Shown here piece by piece: positions 31,976 through 40,660 of a DNA stretch of 47,276 bases. This DNA comes from an uncultured Lachnobacterium sp. Lineage in GTDB: Bacteria > Bacillota > Clostridia > Lachnospirales > Lachnospiraceae. A program made the position numbers and the translations under genes. Position 1 is the first letter of the stretch. Each line of letters starts with the position of its first letter. Where the stretch lies: positions 1 through 47,276 of the forward strand of contig CAMFPD010000001.1 of NCBI GenBank assembly GCA_945971355.1, in the 5' to 3' direction. Below the pieces are notes generated by a model, which worked only from the letters and a program-made list of their open reading frames with translations, did not search any database and was not told the origin of the DNA.

Positions 31976-34915
31976 ATGAATTTGAATAATCTTAAAGCAT
32001 ATGAAATCATTGAGGAACGGGAAATATCTGATGTAAAATCCATGGGATATATTCTGCGCCATAAGAAGAGTGGGGCAAGAATTGCAGTTCTTTCAAATGA
32101 TGATGAGAATAAAGTGTTTTATATAGCATTTAGAACAACACCTGAAGATGAGACTGGTGTTCCACATATTATAGAGCATACAACACTGTGCGGCTCAGAG
32201 AAGTTCCCTGTTAAGGATCCGTTTATAGAGCTTGCAAAAGGGTCTCTTAACACATTTTTAAATGCTATGACATATCCTGATAAGACAATGTATCCAATTG
32301 GAAGCTGCAATAATCAGGATTTTAATAATCTGATGGATGTTTATCTGGATGCTGTTTTTCATCCTAATATTGGAAAATATGAGGAGATTTTTAAGCAGGA
32401 GGGATGGCATTATGAATTAGAGTCAGCGGATGCACCTCTTATTATTAATGGAGTAGTGTACAATGAAATGAAAGGAGCGTACTCTTCCCCAGAAGAGGTG
32501 CTTCAGGATCAGATTTATCGTTCACTTTTTCCAGATAACACATACAGCAAGAATTCAGGCGGAAACCCTGCCCATATACCAGAGTTAACCTACAGTGATT
32601 ATCTAGCGTTTTATGAGAAGTATTATCATCCATCAAATTCATATATCTATCTATATGGCGATTGTGATATGGAGGAGAGACTTGATTTTATTGATAAGGA
32701 GTATCTGAGTAAATATGATTATTTGCAGGTTGAATCTGCAATTAACAAACAGGCTCCATTTGATCAGATTAAAGAAGTTGAGGAAGAGTACTCGATTGCA
32801 TCAGATGATTCAGATGAAAATCAGACTTACTTGTCATATAACAGAGTTATTGGAGACAGTTTAGATAAAACATTGTATCAGGCATTTGATATATTGGATT
32901 ATGCTCTGGTGAGTGCACCGGGGGCTCCAGTCAGACAGGCACTTATTGATGCAGGAATAGGCGAGGATGTATATGGTTCTTACGAAGGAGGCGTATGCCA
33001 GCCGGTATTTTCAATTGTTGCGAAAAATGCGAATCCATCTGATAAGGAAAGGTTTGTAGAAATCATTGATAGAACACTTAATGACCTTGTGAAAAATGGT
33101 ATTAACAGGGATTCTCTTCTTGCAGGAATAAACAGTAACGAGTTTAGATTCAGAGAAGCGGATTTTGGTCAGTTCCCTAAGGGGCTTCTGTATGGTATTC
33201 AGTGTATGGACAGCTGGCTTTTCGATGATAATCAGCCATTTCTCCATTTAGAATGTCTGGATACATTTGCGGATCTGAAGAAAAAGCTTGATACAGATTA
33301 TTTCGAAAAAATTGTAAAGGAATATTTGATTGAAAATACTCACGGATCTGTTGTTGTTGTAAAACCAAAGAAGGGAAAAAACAACGAGGTAGAGGAAGCT
33401 CTTAGGGTGAAACTTGATGAGTATAAGGCAAGCCTTTCAGATGAAGAAATAAAGAAGCTGGTGGATGACACAGCACACTTGAAACAGTATCAGGAGGAGC
33501 CATCCTCAGAGGAAGATTTAGCAAAGCTTCCGATGCTTACACGCGATGACATGAGAAAAGAAGCGCTTCCATTTTCTAATATAGAGCATGAGCTGTCATT
33601 AGAAAAAGGTAAAGTAAAAGTAGTTCATCATGACATTGAAGCAAATGGTGTTAATTACATTACACTTATGTTTAATGCCATGGATGAGGAAGAGATTGGC
33701 TATATGGGACTTTTATCTGCAGTGCTCAGCTATGTAGATACAAAAAATTATGGCTTTGCAGATTTGTCAAATGCAATAAATATATACACAGGTGGAATAT
33801 CAACAGGAGCATCTGTACATCCAAACTTAAAGGATTCAGACAAGTTAATTGTAAACTATGAGGTGAGAATCAAGGTTTTGGAAGAAAATCTTGACAATGC
33901 ACTTTCACTTGTTAATGAGATTATCCTTAATTCAAAGTTTGACGATATAAAGCGACTTCATGAGATTGTGGCACAGACTAAGGCAAGACTTCAGTCATCC
34001 TTGAGTAGTGCAGGACATACAGTTGCATCTATGAGGAGTATGTCTAAATTTTCAAAGTACGCTTACTATCAGGATGCTCTGCATGGAATTGAGTACTATA
34101 ATTTTATCAGCAAAATTGAGACTCAGTTAAAAAATGATTCAGAATGCGTAGTTAATAGCATAAGAGCAATGGTAGATAAGCTCTTTACAACAGATAGACT
34201 TTTGGTAAGTTTTACAGGAAATTCCGAAAGCTATAAAAAAGCTGAAAGTATTCTATCTGAATATTTGTCGAAACTTAATGGATGTGGTATTGCATCTGAA
34301 CTTAAATCTTATGCGTCGTCTCTTAAATTTGAGCAGAAAAATGAAGGCTTTATGGATGCATCACAGATTCAGTATGTGGCAAGGACTGGTAATTTTGTAA
34401 AGAATGGTTTTGAGTATTCAGGAGTGCTCAGATTATTGAAAATTATTTTAAGCTATGATTATCTGTGGATAAATGTGCGAGTGAAAGGTGGCGCATATGG
34501 ATGTATGACAGCTTTCCTTAGAAGTGGAGAGTCATATTTTGTATCTTATAGAGATCCAAATCTGAAGGCTACCAATGAGGTGTATGAGAAAATTCCAGAG
34601 TATATCAGAAATTTCTCACCGGACGAGAGGGATATGACAAAGTATATTATAGGAACCTTCAGTGCCCTTGACACACCACTTAATCCAGAGGCAAAGGGAA
34701 GCCGCTCTATGTCAGCATATCTTGAAGGTATTGAGTTTGAGCAGGTACAGAGAGAACGTGATCAGATTTTAAACGCAAAGAAAGAGGATATCAATGCATT
34801 GGCTGATTTAGTGCAGTCCATTCTCGATGATAACAATTTATGTGTTATCGGAAATGAAAATGCAGTGAAGGAAGCTGCTGATATTTTTGATGTAACTGAG
34901 AAACTATATAGCTAA
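31976..34915 (+). CDS. M16C zinc metallopeptidase (presequence protease/Cym1-like)
   Basis: Large inverzincin of 979 residues, the size of a full two-half M16C enzyme that closes around peptide substrates. The inverted zinc motif HxxEH is present (H64, E67, H68 in VPHIIEHTTLCGSEKFPVKD, read in parts), with the distal ligand E164 in NGVVYNEMKGAYSS. The second half carries the RVKGGAYGC substrate loop near 838. No signal peptide, so cytoplasmic peptide turnover is likely. It lies after the csp terminator; a TATAAT at 31915 could be its -10, but a -35 is not evident. TTGGAGG precedes the ATG; era follows 36 bases on. Confidence 0.95.
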   Translation: MNLNNLKAYEIIEEREISDVKSMGYILRHKKSGARIAVLSNDDENKVFYIAFRTTPEDETGVPHIIEHTTLCGSEKFPVKDPFIELAKGSLNTFLNAMTYPDKTMYPIGSCNNQDFNNLMDVYLDAVFHPNIGKYEEIFKQEGWHYELESADAPLIINGVVYNEMKGAYSSPEEVLQDQIYRSLFPDNTYSKNSGGNPAHIPELTYSDYLAFYEKYYHPSNSYIYLYGDCDMEERLDFIDKEYLSKYDYLQVESAINKQAPFDQIKEVEEEYSIASDDSDENQTYLSYNRVIGDSLDKTLYQAFDILDYALVSAPGAPVRQALIDAGIGEDVYGSYEGGVCQPVFSIVAKNANPSDKERFVEIIDRTLNDLVKNGINRDSLLAGINSNEFRFREADFGQFPKGLLYGIQCMDSWLFDDNQPFLHLECLDTFADLKKKLDTDYFEKIVKEYLIENTHGSVVVVKPKKGKNNEVEEALRVKLDEYKASLSDEEIKKLVDDTAHLKQYQEEPSSEEDLAKLPMLTRDDMRKEALPFSNIEHELSLEKGKVKVVHHDIEANGVNYITLMFNAMDEEEIGYMGLLSAVLSYVDTKNYGFADLSNAINIYTGGISTGASVHPNLKDSDKLIVNYEVRIKVLEENLDNALSLVNEIILNSKFDDIKRLHEIVAQTKARLQSSLSSAGHTVASMRSMSKFSKYAYYQDALHGIEYYNFISKIETQLKNDSECVVNSIRAMVDKLFTTDRLLVSFTGNSESYKKAESILSEYLSKLNGCGIASELKSYASSLKFEQKNEGFMDASQIQYVARTGNFVKNGFEYSGVLRLLKIILSYDYLWINVRVKGGAYGCMTAFLRSGESYFVSYRDPNLKATNEVYEKIPEYIRNFSPDERDMTKYIIGTFSALDTPLNPEAKGSRSMSAYLEGIEFEQVQRERDQILNAKKEDINALADLVQSILDDNNLCVIGNENAVKEAADIFDVTEKLYS

Positions 34916-34950
34916 TATGAGATTAAAACAAAATTTAAACAGGAGAGAAA

Positions 34951-35862
34951 ATGGCAGATAATTTCAAGTCAGGATTTGTAACAATAATTGGAAGACCAAA
35001 TGTGGGAAAATCCACACTAATGAACAGACTTATTGGACAGAAAATTGCTATTACATCCAATAAACCACAGACGACCAGAAATAGAATTCAGACAGTGTAT
35101 ACGGATATGGAAAAGGGACAGATTATCTTCCTTGATACACCAGGTATTCATAAGGCAAAAAACAAGCTTGGTGAGTATATGGTTAATGTGGCTGAGAGAA
35201 CATTGGACGAAGTTGATGTGATTATGTGGATTGTTGAACCAACAAATTTTATTGGTGCGGGAGAGATGCACATAGTTGAACAGCTAAAAAAGACCAATAC
35301 ACCGGTTATTCTCATAATAAACAAGATGGATACAATCCAGAAGGAACAGGTGTTAGAGTATATTGATACCTACAGAAAAGTATATGATTTTGCAGAGATA
35401 ATACCCACATCAGCCCTGAGGGGACAGAATATGGATGATGTAATTGATTCGATATTTAAGTATCTGCCATACGGCCCACAGTTCTATGATGAGGATACTG
35501 TGACAGATCAGCCGGAGAGAGCAATTTGTGCTGAGATAATCAGAGAAAAGGCGTTGCATGCGCTAAATGATGAGATACCTCATGGTATAGCAGTAGGTAT
35601 TGATCAGATGAAGCACAGAAAAGGCAAGGGTGGTGGTGTTATGGATATTGATGCCACAATTGTCTGTGAGAGAGATTCCCATAAGGGAATTATCATTGGC
35701 AAACAGGGGGCTATGCTCAAAAAGATTGGAACTAATTCTAGGTATGAGATGGAGAGATTACTGGACTGCAAGGTAAATCTTAAGCTTTGGGTAAAGGTTA
35801 AAAAGGATTGGAGAGACAGTGATTTCTTAATTAAGAATTTTGGATATAGGGAAGATGAATAA
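34951..35862 (+). CDS. era: GTPase Era
   Basis: Ribosome-assembly GTPase binding the 3' end of 16S rRNA. 303 residues. G1 GRPNVGKST, switch region TSNKPQTTRNRIQ, G3 LDTPGIHK, G4 NKMD, and G5 TSALRG are all in place. The C-terminal KH domain shows GIIIGKQGAMLKKIG. AGGAGAG lies 6 bases before the ATG. The conserved Firmicute order era-yqzL-recO follows. Confidence 0.98.
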   Translation: MADNFKSGFVTIIGRPNVGKSTLMNRLIGQKIAITSNKPQTTRNRIQTVYTDMEKGQIIFLDTPGIHKAKNKLGEYMVNVAERTLDEVDVIMWIVEPTNFIGAGEMHIVEQLKKTNTPVILIINKMDTIQKEQVLEYIDTYRKVYDFAEIIPTSALRGQNMDDVIDSIFKYLPYGPQFYDEDTVTDQPERAICAEIIREKALHALNDEIPHGIAVGIDQMKHRKGKGGGVMDIDATIVCERDSHKGIIIGKQGAMLKKIGTNSRYEMERLLDCKVNLKLWVKVKKDWRDSDFLIKNFGYREDE

Positions 35863-35903
35863 TATTTTTCCAGAGGCAAATCCTAATTGAGTGGAGGTGC
35901 CAT

Positions 35904-36074
35904 ATGGAGAAGACCTGGGAAGTTTTTTTGGCGACAGGAAAAGTTACTGATTATTTATCTTACAAGAATTCGCTTGAAATACCTAAAGATGAAGGTAAAG
36001 GAAGAGAGACGGATGTCACAGGCAGAGGTAATGACGGGAATGGTACTGAAAGCCATGCCCATCGGAGACTATGA
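35904..36074 (+). CDS. Small YqzL-like protein overlapping recO
   Basis: A 56-codon frame starting with ATG 6-8 bases after GTGGAGGTG. Its first 20 residues (MEKTWEVFLATGKVTDYLSY) match the pattern of the YqzL family, which lies between era and recO in Firmicutes (W-x-VF-x-x-TG-x-x-x-x-YL). The last third reads as low-complexity polar sequence and overlaps the first 62 bases of recO in a different frame. This suggests that only the N-terminal half is under protein-level selection, or that the stop codon drifted downstream. The function is unknown. It is too short for many gene finders but is well supported by its binding site and position. Confidence 0.75.
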   Translation: MEKTWEVFLATGKVTDYLSYKNSLEIPKDEGKGRETDVTGRGNDGNGTESHAHRRL

Positions 36075-36741
36075 CAAAAGAATAACGATTCTTACTAAAG
36101 AACGCGGTAAAATTACAGCTTTTGCCAGAGGTGCCAGAAGGCCAAACAGTCAATTGCTTGCGGCGACAAATCCTTTTTCGTTTGGTGAATTTGAACTTTT
36201 TGAGGGAAAGAGTTCTTACACTGTAACAAAGGCATCCATTTCCAATTATTTCAGGGAACTGACGGAGGATTTGGATGCTACATATATGGGATTCTATTTT
36301 TTAGAATTTGCAGATTTCTATTGTCAGGAGAACAATGATGAGAGAGAAATGCTTAAGCTTTTATATCAGTCATTCAGAGCATTGGCAAGTGAAGCTTATA
36401 ACAATGAACTTGTAAGAGTTATATTTGAGCTTAAGGCATTAACAATAAATGGAGAAGGTCCTACAATGTATAATTGTATGCATTGTAAAAGCAGAGATAA
36501 TCTCCATACTTTTGCAATAAGAAGAGGCGGTATGTTCTGCGATAAGTGTAAGGATAGTGTTCAGGGTTTTCAAATCATGGATGGAACAAAATACGCTATG
36601 CAGTATATTGTCAGCTCTGAAATTGGAAAACTATTTTCATTTACTGTTTCGGATGAGGTTTTGGCAGAGTTGGTAAGTACAATAAGACAATTTGTTGGAC
36701 ATTATGTACATCATAAATTTAATTCAGAAGCATTTTTATGA
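36013..36741 (+). CDS. recO: DNA repair protein RecO
   Basis: Mediator of RecF-pathway recombination that loads RecA on SSB-coated DNA. From ATG 36013 it is 242 residues, the normal length, beginning SQAEVMTGMVLKAMPIGDYD. An N-terminal OB fold (ITILTKERGKITAFARGARR) is followed by a helical domain and a zinc site, CMHCKSRDNLHTF with a later CDKC. The frame is open upstream to 35887, but that stretch is shared with the yqzL-like gene in another frame and lacks RecO similarity. AAGGAAGAGAG precedes the chosen ATG. Confidence 0.95.
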   Translation: MSQAEVMTGMVLKAMPIGDYDKRITILTKERGKITAFARGARRPNSQLLAATNPFSFGEFELFEGKSSYTVTKASISNYFRELTEDLDATYMGFYFLEFADFYCQENNDEREMLKLLYQSFRALASEAYNNELVRVIFELKALTINGEGPTMYNCMHCKSRDNLHTFAIRRGGMFCDKCKDSVQGFQIMDGTKYAMQYIVSSEIGKLFSFTVSDEVLAELVSTIRQFVGHYVHHKFNSEAFL

Positions 36742-36751
36742 TAGTTCGCGG

Positions 36752-36780
36752 TTGAAATAGAAAATTGTAAAGTGTATAAT
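36752..36780 (+). promoter_or_regulatory. Promoter of the lipoprotein gene
   Basis: TTGAAA, 17 bases, TATAAT (perfect -10), 34 bases before the ATG. A very good sigma-A-type match. Confidence 0.75.
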
Positions 36781-36814
36781 AGCAGGTATTGTAGCTGGAA
36801 AATAGGAGGCATAT

Positions 36815-37621
36815 ATGAAGAAGATTTTATCACTTGCACTTACAATGATAATATGTGTTGGAGTATTATTCGGGTGCGGGGCAAATTACGATGCTGAGAA
36901 AAGTACAGTTTATGTACAGAAAAAAGGTAAGATTGTTTCTACAGATGTGGATGAGTTTGATTCAGCAGTATATAGTGAAGCTGAGTTGAAGACTTATATT
37001 GAGGAAACAATTGATTCATACAATGATGCAAATGGAAGTGGAAAAGTAAAATTACAGAATCTCACAGTGGAGGACGGAAAAGCAACACTTACCATTGAGT
37101 ATGCATCAGCAGATGATTATACAAATTTTAATGGAATCCAACTTTTTACAGGTACGATTGCAGAGGCTCTGGCAGCTGGTTATACCTTTGATGGAGATTT
37201 CGCCTGCATAACAGATGGACAGGCAACAGAGAGCAGCTTAAGTGAGTTTAAGAATCAGGATGGTTATAAGGTTTGCATTATAAAGGCGAACACTAATCTG
37301 ACAGTACCTGGAGATGTGAAATATGCATCTGTTGATAATGTAAGTCTTGTAGATAAGAAAACTGTTTCAATAGGAGCTGGAAATAATATTTTTGGAAAAG
37401 CCGAGGAAAGCACAGAGAGTGGCACGGAGGCAGTATCTGGTACAGACAGTGATACCGAGGTGACAACTGAAATCGTTGATGATGGAAGTATCAGTGAGGA
37501 TGAGCTTTTGGAGGTCGGAGAAGAAGAGGAGGTTATAGACTTCGGATTCTCTGAAGAGGAGCCAGCAGGAGAGACTACAAGTACTTATACCAATGTATAT
37601 ACCTATGTTGTGTACAAGTAA
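36815..37621 (+). CDS. Lipoprotein of unknown function
   Basis: 268 residues. A type II signal peptide (MKKILSLALTMIICVGVLFG) ends in a lipobox with lipid-anchor Cys at 21. The mature part (about 30-195) is a mixed alpha/beta domain (ELKTYIEETIDSYND, KVKLQNLTVEDGKATLTIEY in parts) that I do not recognise. A long acidic Ser/Thr/Glu linker (about 196-255) and a short TYTNVYTYVVYK end follow. The acidic low-complexity region resembles the tail of the MltG-like protein at 13592. AGGAGGC precedes the ATG, and it has its own promoter. Confidence 0.85.
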   Translation: MKKILSLALTMIICVGVLFGCGANYDAEKSTVYVQKKGKIVSTDVDEFDSAVYSEAELKTYIEETIDSYNDANGSGKVKLQNLTVEDGKATLTIEYASADDYTNFNGIQLFTGTIAEALAAGYTFDGDFACITDGQATESSLSEFKNQDGYKVCIIKANTNLTVPGDVKYASVDNVSLVDKKTVSIGAGNNIFGKAEESTESGTEAVSGTDSDTEVTTEIVDDGSISEDELLEVGEEEEVIDFGFSEEEPAGETTSTYTNVYTYVVYK

Positions 37622-37751
37622 ACTTCGTCTTATGTATAAGTGTTCTATTATGTAATGGTTAGAACTGTTAAATGGATAAAGAAAAAGATAAGAACATATG
37701 GCTACATATGTGTAAATAAGAGAAAAAGAAAAGAATGTGAGGAAGAAAATT

Positions 37752-39149
37752 ATGGAAAAAACCATGGATAAGATTGTTCAGGTAGCAAAAGCAAGGGGAT
37801 TTGTTTATCCAGGATCAGAGATATATGGTGGTCTTGCAAACACATGGGATTATGGAAATCTTGGTGTAGAGCTTAAGAATAATGTTAAGCGTGCATGGTG
37901 GCAGAAATTCATTCAGGAAAATCCATACAACGTAGGTGTTGACTGTGCGATTCTTATGAACCCACAGACATGGGTTGCATCAGGACATCTCGGAGGTTTC
38001 TCAGATCCACTTATGGATTGTAAAGAATGCCATGAGCGTTTCCGTGCTGATAAAATTATTGAGGATTTTGCATCAGAGAACAATATTGAGCTTAAGTCAT
38101 CAGTTGATGGATGGTCAAATGAAGAGATGGTTGCATTTATCGAGGATAACAATGTACCATGTCCATCATGTGGAAAGCATAACTTCACAGATATCAGACA
38201 GTTCAATCTTATGTTCAAGACATTCCAGGGTGTAACAGAGGATGCAAAGAACACTGTATACTTAAGACCAGAGACTGCTCAGGGTATTTTTGTAAACTTC
38301 AAGAATGTACAGCGTACATCACGTAAGAAGGTTCCATTCGGAATCGGACAGATTGGTAAATCATTCCGTAATGAGATTACACCAGGTAACTTCACTTTCA
38401 GAACACGTGAGTTCGAGCAGATGGAGCTTGAGTTCTTCTGCAAACCAGGAACACAGGATGAGTGGTTCTCATACTGGAGAGGCTTCTGCCGTGACTGGCT
38501 CCTTTCTCTTGGCATAAAAGAGGATGAGATAAGACTTCGTGACCATGATCCAGAGGAACTTTCATTCTACTCTACAGGAACAACTGACATCGAGTTCTTG
38601 TTCCCATTTGGATGGGGAGAGCTTTGGGGAATCGCCAGCCGTACTGACTATGACCTTACACAGCACCAGAATGTATCTGGACAGGATATGACATATTTTG
38701 ATGATGAGATTAATGAGAAATACTTACCATATGTAATTGAGCCATCACTGGGAGCTGACCGTGTGGTTCTTGCATTCTTATGTGCAGCATATGATGAGGA
38801 GAATATAGGAACAGAGGAGAAACCTGACGTTAGAACAGTGTTCCACTTCCATCCAGCACTTGCACCAGTAAAGATTGGTGTGCTTCCACTTTCTAAGAAA
38901 CTCAATGAGGGTGCTGAAAAAGTATTTGCACAGCTTGCAAAGAGATACAACTGTGAATTTGATGACAGAGGAACAATTGGAAAGAGATATCGTCGTCAGG
39001 ATGAAATCGGAACACCATTCTGTGTTACATATGATTTTGATTCAGAGACAGATGGATGTGTTACAGTTCGTGACCGTGACACAATGCAGCAGGAGAGAAT
39101 CAAGATTTCTGACCTGGATGCATACTTCTCAAACAAGTTTGATTGGTAA
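37752..39149 (+). CDS. glyS: Glycyl-tRNA synthetase (alpha2 type)
   Basis: Class II aminoacyl-tRNA synthetase charging tRNA-Gly. 465 residues from ATG 37752, chosen because GAGGAAG lies 6-9 bases upstream; an in-frame GTG at 37737 lacks a site. Motif 1 region GGLANTWDYGNLGVELKNN; a zinc-knuckle-like CKECHERF and CPSCGKH insertion; motif 2 FRNEITPGNFTFRTREFEQM; motif 3 EPSLGADRVVLAFL. A C-terminal anticodon-binding domain begins near 360 (LAPVKIGVLPLS). It is the eukaryote/Firmicute alpha2 type, not the alpha2-beta2 GlyQS. I find no T-box in the 130-base leader. A strong terminator follows. Confidence 0.98.
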   Translation: MEKTMDKIVQVAKARGFVYPGSEIYGGLANTWDYGNLGVELKNNVKRAWWQKFIQENPYNVGVDCAILMNPQTWVASGHLGGFSDPLMDCKECHERFRADKIIEDFASENNIELKSSVDGWSNEEMVAFIEDNNVPCPSCGKHNFTDIRQFNLMFKTFQGVTEDAKNTVYLRPETAQGIFVNFKNVQRTSRKKVPFGIGQIGKSFRNEITPGNFTFRTREFEQMELEFFCKPGTQDEWFSYWRGFCRDWLLSLGIKEDEIRLRDHDPEELSFYSTGTTDIEFLFPFGWGELWGIASRTDYDLTQHQNVSGQDMTYFDDEINEKYLPYVIEPSLGADRVVLAFLCAAYDEENIGTEEKPDVRTVFHFHPALAPVKIGVLPLSKKLNEGAEKVFAQLAKRYNCEFDDRGTIGKRYRRQDEIGTPFCVTYDFDSETDGCVTVRDRDTMQQERIKISDLDAYFSNKFDW

Positions 39150-39167
39150 AATGTAATTACGTATAAA

Positions 39168-39199
39168 GGGATGAGAGAATATAGCTCTCATCCTTTTTT
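39168..39199 (+). terminator. Intrinsic terminator after glyS
   Basis: GGATGAGAG pairs with CTCTCATCC around AATATAG and runs into six T residues. Confidence 0.93.
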
Positions 39200-39239
39200 G
39201 TTGCAAAGAAATCAGGGGGCAAGGTGTATAGGAGCATTT

Positions 39240-39268
39240 TTGAGATGAGTTCGAAATATGAGTATATA
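39240..39268 (+). promoter_or_regulatory. Candidate promoter of the binding-protein/chemoreceptor pair
   Basis: TTGAGA, 17 bases, TATATA. It lies in the 203-base gap after the glyS terminator and about 85 bases before the GTG start, which would leave a moderately long AT-rich leader. Confidence 0.45.
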
Positions 39269-39352
39269 GTACTAGAAAAGAATGTTAAAATAGTGTAAAA
39301 TATAACAAAAAAGTAACTATTTTAAACAATATATGAGAGAGAGGGTAAGAAA

Positions 39353-40642
39353 GTGAAGAAAACTATATCAATGATGTTGATTGTGTCAATGTGTGGGGCA
39401 TTGATGACAGGATGTGGGGGTCCTGATGACGGGAATGCAGTGGGAACAGAAGTGGTAGAAGGAACAGAAGCTGTGAATGGCGGTGAGTCAGAAATCGAGT
39501 TGGAGTCCGGCAATATTGAACTGACAGTCTGGTCAGAGGAGTCTAATTTTGACGTGCTGAATCAGATGTTTGAAAGTTTTAAAGAAGAATATGCTGGACA
39601 GGCAACTTTTGAGATTACATTGGAAGATAAGGCAGATTCACAGACAAGGGATAATGTACTTGGTAATGTACTGGAAGCAGCAGATGTATTTCCAATGGCA
39701 GATGACCAGTTATCAAGTCTTGTGGCTGGTGGAGCAGTATGTGCAGTTCCAAATGCCGATGAGATTTCAGCACAGAATATGGAGGGAGCGGTTGAGGCAG
39801 CAAGTATCAATGGGGTGCTGTATGCATATCCATATAGTGCAGATAATGGATATTTCCTATACTACAATAAGAAGTATCTTTCAGAATCTGATGTGGCTAC
39901 CATGGATTCTTTACTAAGTGCAGCCGAGAGTGCTGGCAAAAAAGTTATGATGGATTGGAGTTCTGGGTGGTATACTTATGCTTTCTGGGGCAACACAGGA
40001 CTTGAATTTGGAATAAATGAAGATGGAGTGACAAATTATTGTAACTGGAATACTACTGAAGGTGCGATAACAGGTGTTGATGTAGCTCAGGCAATGCTGG
40101 ATATCGCAAAGAGCCCAGCTTTTCTGAATGCAGGGGACGAAGGCTTTATCGAAGGAATGCAGAATGATACGGTTATAGCAGGTGTAAGTGGTGTTTGGCT
40201 GGCATCTGATGTGATAAGCAATTGGGGAGAGGACTATGGTGCAGTTAAGCTTCCAACATACACAGTTGCAGGACAGCAGTTGCAGATGTCATCGTTTAAA
40301 GGATATAAGATGTATGGGGTAAACCCTTATAGCGAGCACTTGGGATGGGCATTAAAACTGGCAGAGTGGCTTTCTAATGAGCAAAATCAGGTGCTTCGCT
40401 TTGAACAAAAAAGTCAGGGACCGTCGAACAAGAATGCTGCAGCATCTGATGCAGTAGGACAGGTTCCGGCAATTAAGGCGGTTCAAGAACAGGCAGAATT
40501 TGGAGTGCTTCAGCGTGTGGGTAACAGTTTCTGGACACCGACATCAGACTTTGGTAATGCTTTGGCAGAGGGCAATCCAGGAGATCTGCAGGAACTTCTT
40601 GACAAGATGGTAGATGGTATTACACAGTCAGCAGCAAATTAA
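39353..40642 (+). CDS. Sugar-type extracellular solute-binding lipoprotein (MalE-like)
   Basis: 429 residues, starting with GTG after GAGAGGG. The lipoprotein signal peptide has a TGC lipobox (anchor Cys 21), then an acidic linker, then a two-lobed binding fold of family 1: ELTVWSEESNFDVLNQMFES, FPMADDQLSSLVAGGAV, YAYPYSADNGYFLYYNKKYL (in parts), WLSNEQNQVLRFEQ. The lobes and aromatic residues suit maltooligosaccharides or another glycan. No ABC permease or ATPase gene lies beside it. A chemoreceptor gene starts 18 bases downstream, so it may serve sensing as well as, or instead of, transport. The substrate is inferred from the amylase nearby. Confidence 0.9.
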   Translation: MKKTISMMLIVSMCGALMTGCGGPDDGNAVGTEVVEGTEAVNGGESEIELESGNIELTVWSEESNFDVLNQMFESFKEEYAGQATFEITLEDKADSQTRDNVLGNVLEAADVFPMADDQLSSLVAGGAVCAVPNADEISAQNMEGAVEAASINGVLYAYPYSADNGYFLYYNKKYLSESDVATMDSLLSAAESAGKKVMMDWSSGWYTYAFWGNTGLEFGINEDGVTNYCNWNTTEGAITGVDVAQAMLDIAKSPAFLNAGDEGFIEGMQNDTVIAGVSGVWLASDVISNWGEDYGAVKLPTYTVAGQQLQMSSFKGYKMYGVNPYSEHLGWALKLAEWLSNEQNQVLRFEQKSQGPSNKNAAASDAVGQVPAIKAVQEQAEFGVLQRVGNSFWTPTSDFGNALAEGNPGDLQELLDKMVDGITQSAAN

Positions 40643-40660
40643 AGTAGGAGGAGTATTATA

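Noticed and set aside
35887..36012. N-terminal extension of RecO of about 42 residues
   Set aside because: The stretch lacks RecO similarity, overlaps the yqzL-like gene in another frame, and homologues begin at the later ATG.
37622..37751. Possible T-box leader before glyS
   Set aside because: glyS genes in Firmicutes often have one, but this gap is only 130 bases and I find neither a T-box core sequence nor an antiterminator/terminator pair.
39240..40642. Idea that the binding lipoprotein is part of a full ABC transporter operon
   Set aside because: No permease or ATPase gene occurs on either side; glyS precedes and a chemoreceptor follows.
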